DNA of 7,617 nt from Gemmatimonadota bacterium (GTDB lineage Bacteria > Gemmatimonadota > Gemmatimonadetes > Longimicrobiales > UBA6960). Within the stretch, counting starts at the first letter, position 1. Every line of letters starts with the position of its first letter. Location of the stretch: contig JADFLD010000081.1 in the NCBI GenBank assembly GCA_022564535.1, positions 1-7,617 of the forward strand. Direction: 5' to 3'. The notes below the pieces were generated by a model. The model worked only from the letters and a program-made list of their open reading frames with translations, was not told the DNA's origin and ran no database searches. Positions 5,331 to 7,617 of this stretch are shown in pieces. The position numbers and the translations under genes are program-made.

Positions 5331-7617
5331 CTACTCAGCGATGAGCAGGTCGCCCAACACGACCTGCGGCAAACCCGCCCTCTCGAGCTCAGCGTTCACT
5401 CGTGTCAGATCTTCGGAGGTGAGGTGCTGGAGCGCTCGCATGTATCCCTCGAGCTCGGCCGACAGCTCCTCGAAAACGCGACGGTACGCGGCCGTCGGCG
5501 CCGCGTCACCCCGCTCGAGCCGACTCCGTAGGCCAGTCAGGCGATCGTTCAAGCGGATCGGGAAGGCGATCTTGTCCTTTGGGCTCTGATTCCTGACTTG
5601 GTAGAGCTGGGACTCGAGCTGGCTGATATCGCCCACGAGCCGCTGCACCGACGCCTTCAGCTGCTGATCTTCGCTTCGCGCGACGCTGGACTGGAGCTGT
5701 GCGCGCATGTCGCGGATCAAGAGAACGCTTCCGTTCGCCTTGCTCTCCGCGTCCCGGATGTCGAGCGCGAGCCTGAACTGCGCGACGAGGTCCGCGTCGG
5801 TGACTCCACCGAGCCGGGGGTCACGTCGCACGTCGAACGACGCGAGTTGCACGTCGCCGTCGACCGTGAGGCGGGCCTGGTACCGTCCGGGCGGCGCCCA
5901 GGGGCCTCGTGCCGGGTTGCCGCCCTCGAGTACGATGCCGTCGAAGGTTACCGCGCCTGGGTAAAGGAGATTCCACGTCTCTCGATAGGTGCCCTCGCAG
6001 CGTGTGTCGTCGAAGAGGGTGCGCACGAGCTCTCCCTCCGCGTCCAGTACGTCGAGGCGAACCCGTCGGCCTTCACCGCCCACGTGATAGTCGATGACCG
6101 CCGGAACCGACCGCCGGATCGCGTCGGCCGGGTCGAAGAGATGAGCGCCGGCTGTCGCGACGTCGGCGTCGATCTGACGCAGCGTCTCAATGTCGTCCAA
6201 GACCCAGAACGACCGGCCGTGCGTTGAGATCACGAGGTCGCGATCCTGGACCGCGAGCCCGGTGACGGGAGTATCGGGAAGGTCGTAGGAGAGGTCGGCC
6301 CAGTGGGCTCCGTCGTCGAACGAGACGTACACGCCGTGCTCGGTGCCGGCGTACAGCAGCCCCTTTCGGTAAGGGTCCTCGCGGATGACACGCACGAAGT
6401 CGCCCGGCGCGATCCCGTCGACGATCTTGGTCCACGTACCTCCGTAGTCGCTCGTCTTCCACGCGTATGGCGACCGATCGCCCATCTCGTAACGCATGCC
6501 GGCGACGTAGGCCGTCGCGTCGTCGTGTCTGGAAACGTCGATCACCATGACCCGCGTATGAGCGGGCATGTCGGGAGGCGTGACGTTGGTCCAACTACCC
6601 CCCGAGTCCCGCGTGAGGTGTACGAAGCCGTCGTCCGACCCGCTCCATATCGTGGCCGCGTCGTGCGGCGAAGGGGCGAGCGCATAGAGCGTCGAGTAGA
6701 TCTCGGGTCCGTCCTGGTCCATCACGACAGGGCCGCCGGAGTCGTCCATGGTCGCCGGCTCGGCACGCGTGAGGTCGGGGCTGATCTTTCGCCACGACGT
6801 CCCCTCGTCGGTGGACTTCCACACGTGCTGGGAGCCGACGTACAGCGCGTCGGGGTCGACCAGCGACACCGCGATCGGATACGTCCAGTTCCAACGTTCG
6901 GGCATGTCTCGTGCCGGCTCGCCCATGACGATCCGCGGATATGGCTGGATGTCCCGCACGATGCCCGTGGCGCGGTCGTACCGCGTGAGCGCGTTCGTCG
7001 CTCCGGCGTAGAAGATGTCCGGATCGGTGGGTCGTGGCACAACGTACCCGCTCTCGCCGCCGCCCACCGAGTACATCCACTCGGTGCTCACGCCGCGTGG
7101 GTTCTGCAGGTGCCCCGGCTCCGACGAGACGCACACGGTCGAGTTGTCCTGCTGCGCACCGCACGCGTGGTACGGAAAATCGGTCGTCGTCGCGAGGCGG
7201 TAGATCTGGGCCGTGGGATACCTCATCGCTGTCCACGTGCGCCCGCCGTTTACCGAAACGACACCGCCGCCGTCGTTGCCGTCGATCATGCGGAGCGGGT
7301 TCGCCGGATCGATCCAGAGGTCGTGGTGGTCGGCGTGCGTCTCGCGAACGCTCTCTAGTGTGCGACCCCCATCCGTCGACTTCATGAGCCTGAAGTTCAG
7401 GATGTAGATCGTGTTCCGGTCGGTCGGGTCGGCCTGGATGCGCTGGAAGTAAAACGCTCGCTGCCAGATGTCGCGGTGCGCGTTCACGAGGACCCACGAG
7501 GAACCGCCGTCGTCCGACATGTAGAGGCCGCCCGCCTCCGCCTCGACGTTGGCCCACACCCTGTCGGAGTCGGCGCCGGACACCGTAACCGTCATCTTGC
7601 CCAGCACGCCGGACGGG
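5331..7617 (-). CDS. Sortilin/VPS10-like Asp-box (BNR) beta-propeller protein, N-terminus outside window
   Basis: The last 761 codons of a large protein are visible, stopping at TAG (5331-5333). The frame is open to the window edge, so the GTG at 7607 is internal; the family's usual length suggests about 300 residues are missing. Numbering from the first visible codon, Asp boxes lie near 32-41 (YMSDDGGSSW), 78-86, 119-128, 266-275, 334-342, 386-395 and 430-439. A block with THADHHD (93-99), GNDGG (113-117) and QQDNST (155-160) matches the block in the 903-residue neighbour. The propeller ends at LVISTHGRSFWVLDD (461-475). An Ig/FlgD-like region follows (about 515-600, with GPWAPPGRYQARLTVDG), then a helical, coiled-coil-prone tail (about 605-745) ending NAELERAGLPQVVL. 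Cys152 and Cys162 flank the QDN motif and may pair. Export is expected, but its signal peptide is not in view. Function is unknown, and no protease triad is seen. Confidence 0.88.
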   Translation of the reverse strand, partial: PSGVLGKMTVTVSGADSDRVWANVEAEAGGLYMSDDGGSSWVLVNAHRDIWQRAFYFQRIQADPTDRNTIYILNFRLMKSTDGGRTLESVRETHADHHDLWIDPANPLRMIDGNDGGGVVSVNGGRTWTAMRYPTAQIYRLATTTDFPYHACGAQQDNSTVCVSSEPGHLQNPRGVSTEWMYSVGGGESGYVVPRPTDPDIFYAGATNALTRYDRATGIVRDIQPYPRIVMGEPARDMPERWNWTYPIAVSLVDPDALYVGSQHVWKSTDEGTSWRKISPDLTRAEPATMDDSGGPVVMDQDGPEIYSTLYALAPSPHDAATIWSGSDDGFVHLTRDSGGSWTNVTPPDMPAHTRVMVIDVSRHDDATAYVAGMRYEMGDRSPYAWKTSDYGGTWTKIVDGIAPGDFVRVIREDPYRKGLLYAGTEHGVYVSFDDGAHWADLSYDLPDTPVTGLAVQDRDLVISTHGRSFWVLDDIETLRQIDADVATAGAHLFDPADAIRRSVPAVIDYHVGGEGRRVRLDVLDAEGELVRTLFDDTRCEGTYRETWNLLYPGAVTFDGIVLEGGNPARGPWAPPGRYQARLTVDGDVQLASFDVRRDPRLGGVTDADLVAQFRLALDIRDAESKANGSVLLIRDMRAQLQSSVARSEDQQLKASVQRLVGDISQLESQLYQVRNQSPKDKIAFPIRLNDRLTGLRSRLERGDAAPTAAYRRVFEELSAELEGYMRALQHLTSEDLTRVNAELERAGLPQVVLGDLLIAE

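Noticed and set aside
6303..7358. 351-codon plus-strand open frame
   Set aside because: It lies wholly antisense to the third propeller gene, is rich in Arg/Val/His with no recognisable motif, and is the expected shadow of high-GC coding DNA.
6595..7557. 320-codon minus-strand open frame overlapping the third propeller gene in another frame
   Set aside because: The Arg/Gly/His-rich composition is typical of a frame-shifted GC-rich gene; the propeller frame carries the Asp boxes.
1..7617. tRNA, rRNA, CRISPR array, insertion sequence or phage gene
   Set aside because: I saw no cloverleaf, regularly spaced repeats, transposase motif or terminal inverted repeats; nearly all sequence is explained by four coding regions.

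Overview
The window is a 7.6 kb stretch of high-GC bacterial DNA. It carries genes for large secreted beta-propeller proteins and one surface-anchored peptidase. A Sec-type signal peptide on one gene and a lipoprotein signal on another suggest a Gram-negative-type envelope. By general knowledge, long sortilin/VPS10-like Asp-box (BNR) proteins next to S9 lipoprotein peptidases are common in Gemmatimonadota and Acidobacteriota. I lean towards Gemmatimonadota, but there is no rRNA, tRNA or housekeeping gene here to fix the taxon.

Layout, left to right. Bases 1-257 (+) hold the C-terminal end of a first sortilin-like protein whose start lies outside the window. After a 77-bp convergent gap with a GC hairpin comes a complete 903-residue sortilin-like protein on the minus strand (335-3046) with an N-terminal signal peptide. 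A 236-bp divergent region (3047-3282) separates it from a complete 652-residue lipoprotein S9 prolyl-oligopeptidase-type peptidase on the plus strand (3283-5241), with its Ser/Asp/His triad intact. A short gap (5242-5330) follows, then a third sortilin-like protein on the minus strand (5331 to the window end). This third protein lacks its N-terminus because the window stops.

The orientations alternate (+, -, +, -), so these four genes are not one operon and each needs its own promoter. All four products should act outside the cytoplasm. The three propeller proteins look like paralogues: two share the same helical C-terminal tail, and the complete one lacks it. Their substrates are unknown. 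A joint role in extracellular protein or peptide handling is an inference from export signals and proximity only.

The most unexpected item is in the small gap after the peptidase. One reading frame there encodes a stretch very close to the active-site segment of retropepsin-like aspartyl proteases (FIVDTAAGVTVL). That frame stays open, antisense to the end of the third sortilin-like gene, for a total of 100 codons. It may be a remnant of a lost gene, a real overlapping small gene, or coincidence. I saw no mobile element, CRISPR array, tRNA or rRNA, and no stretch over 300 bases without a gene.
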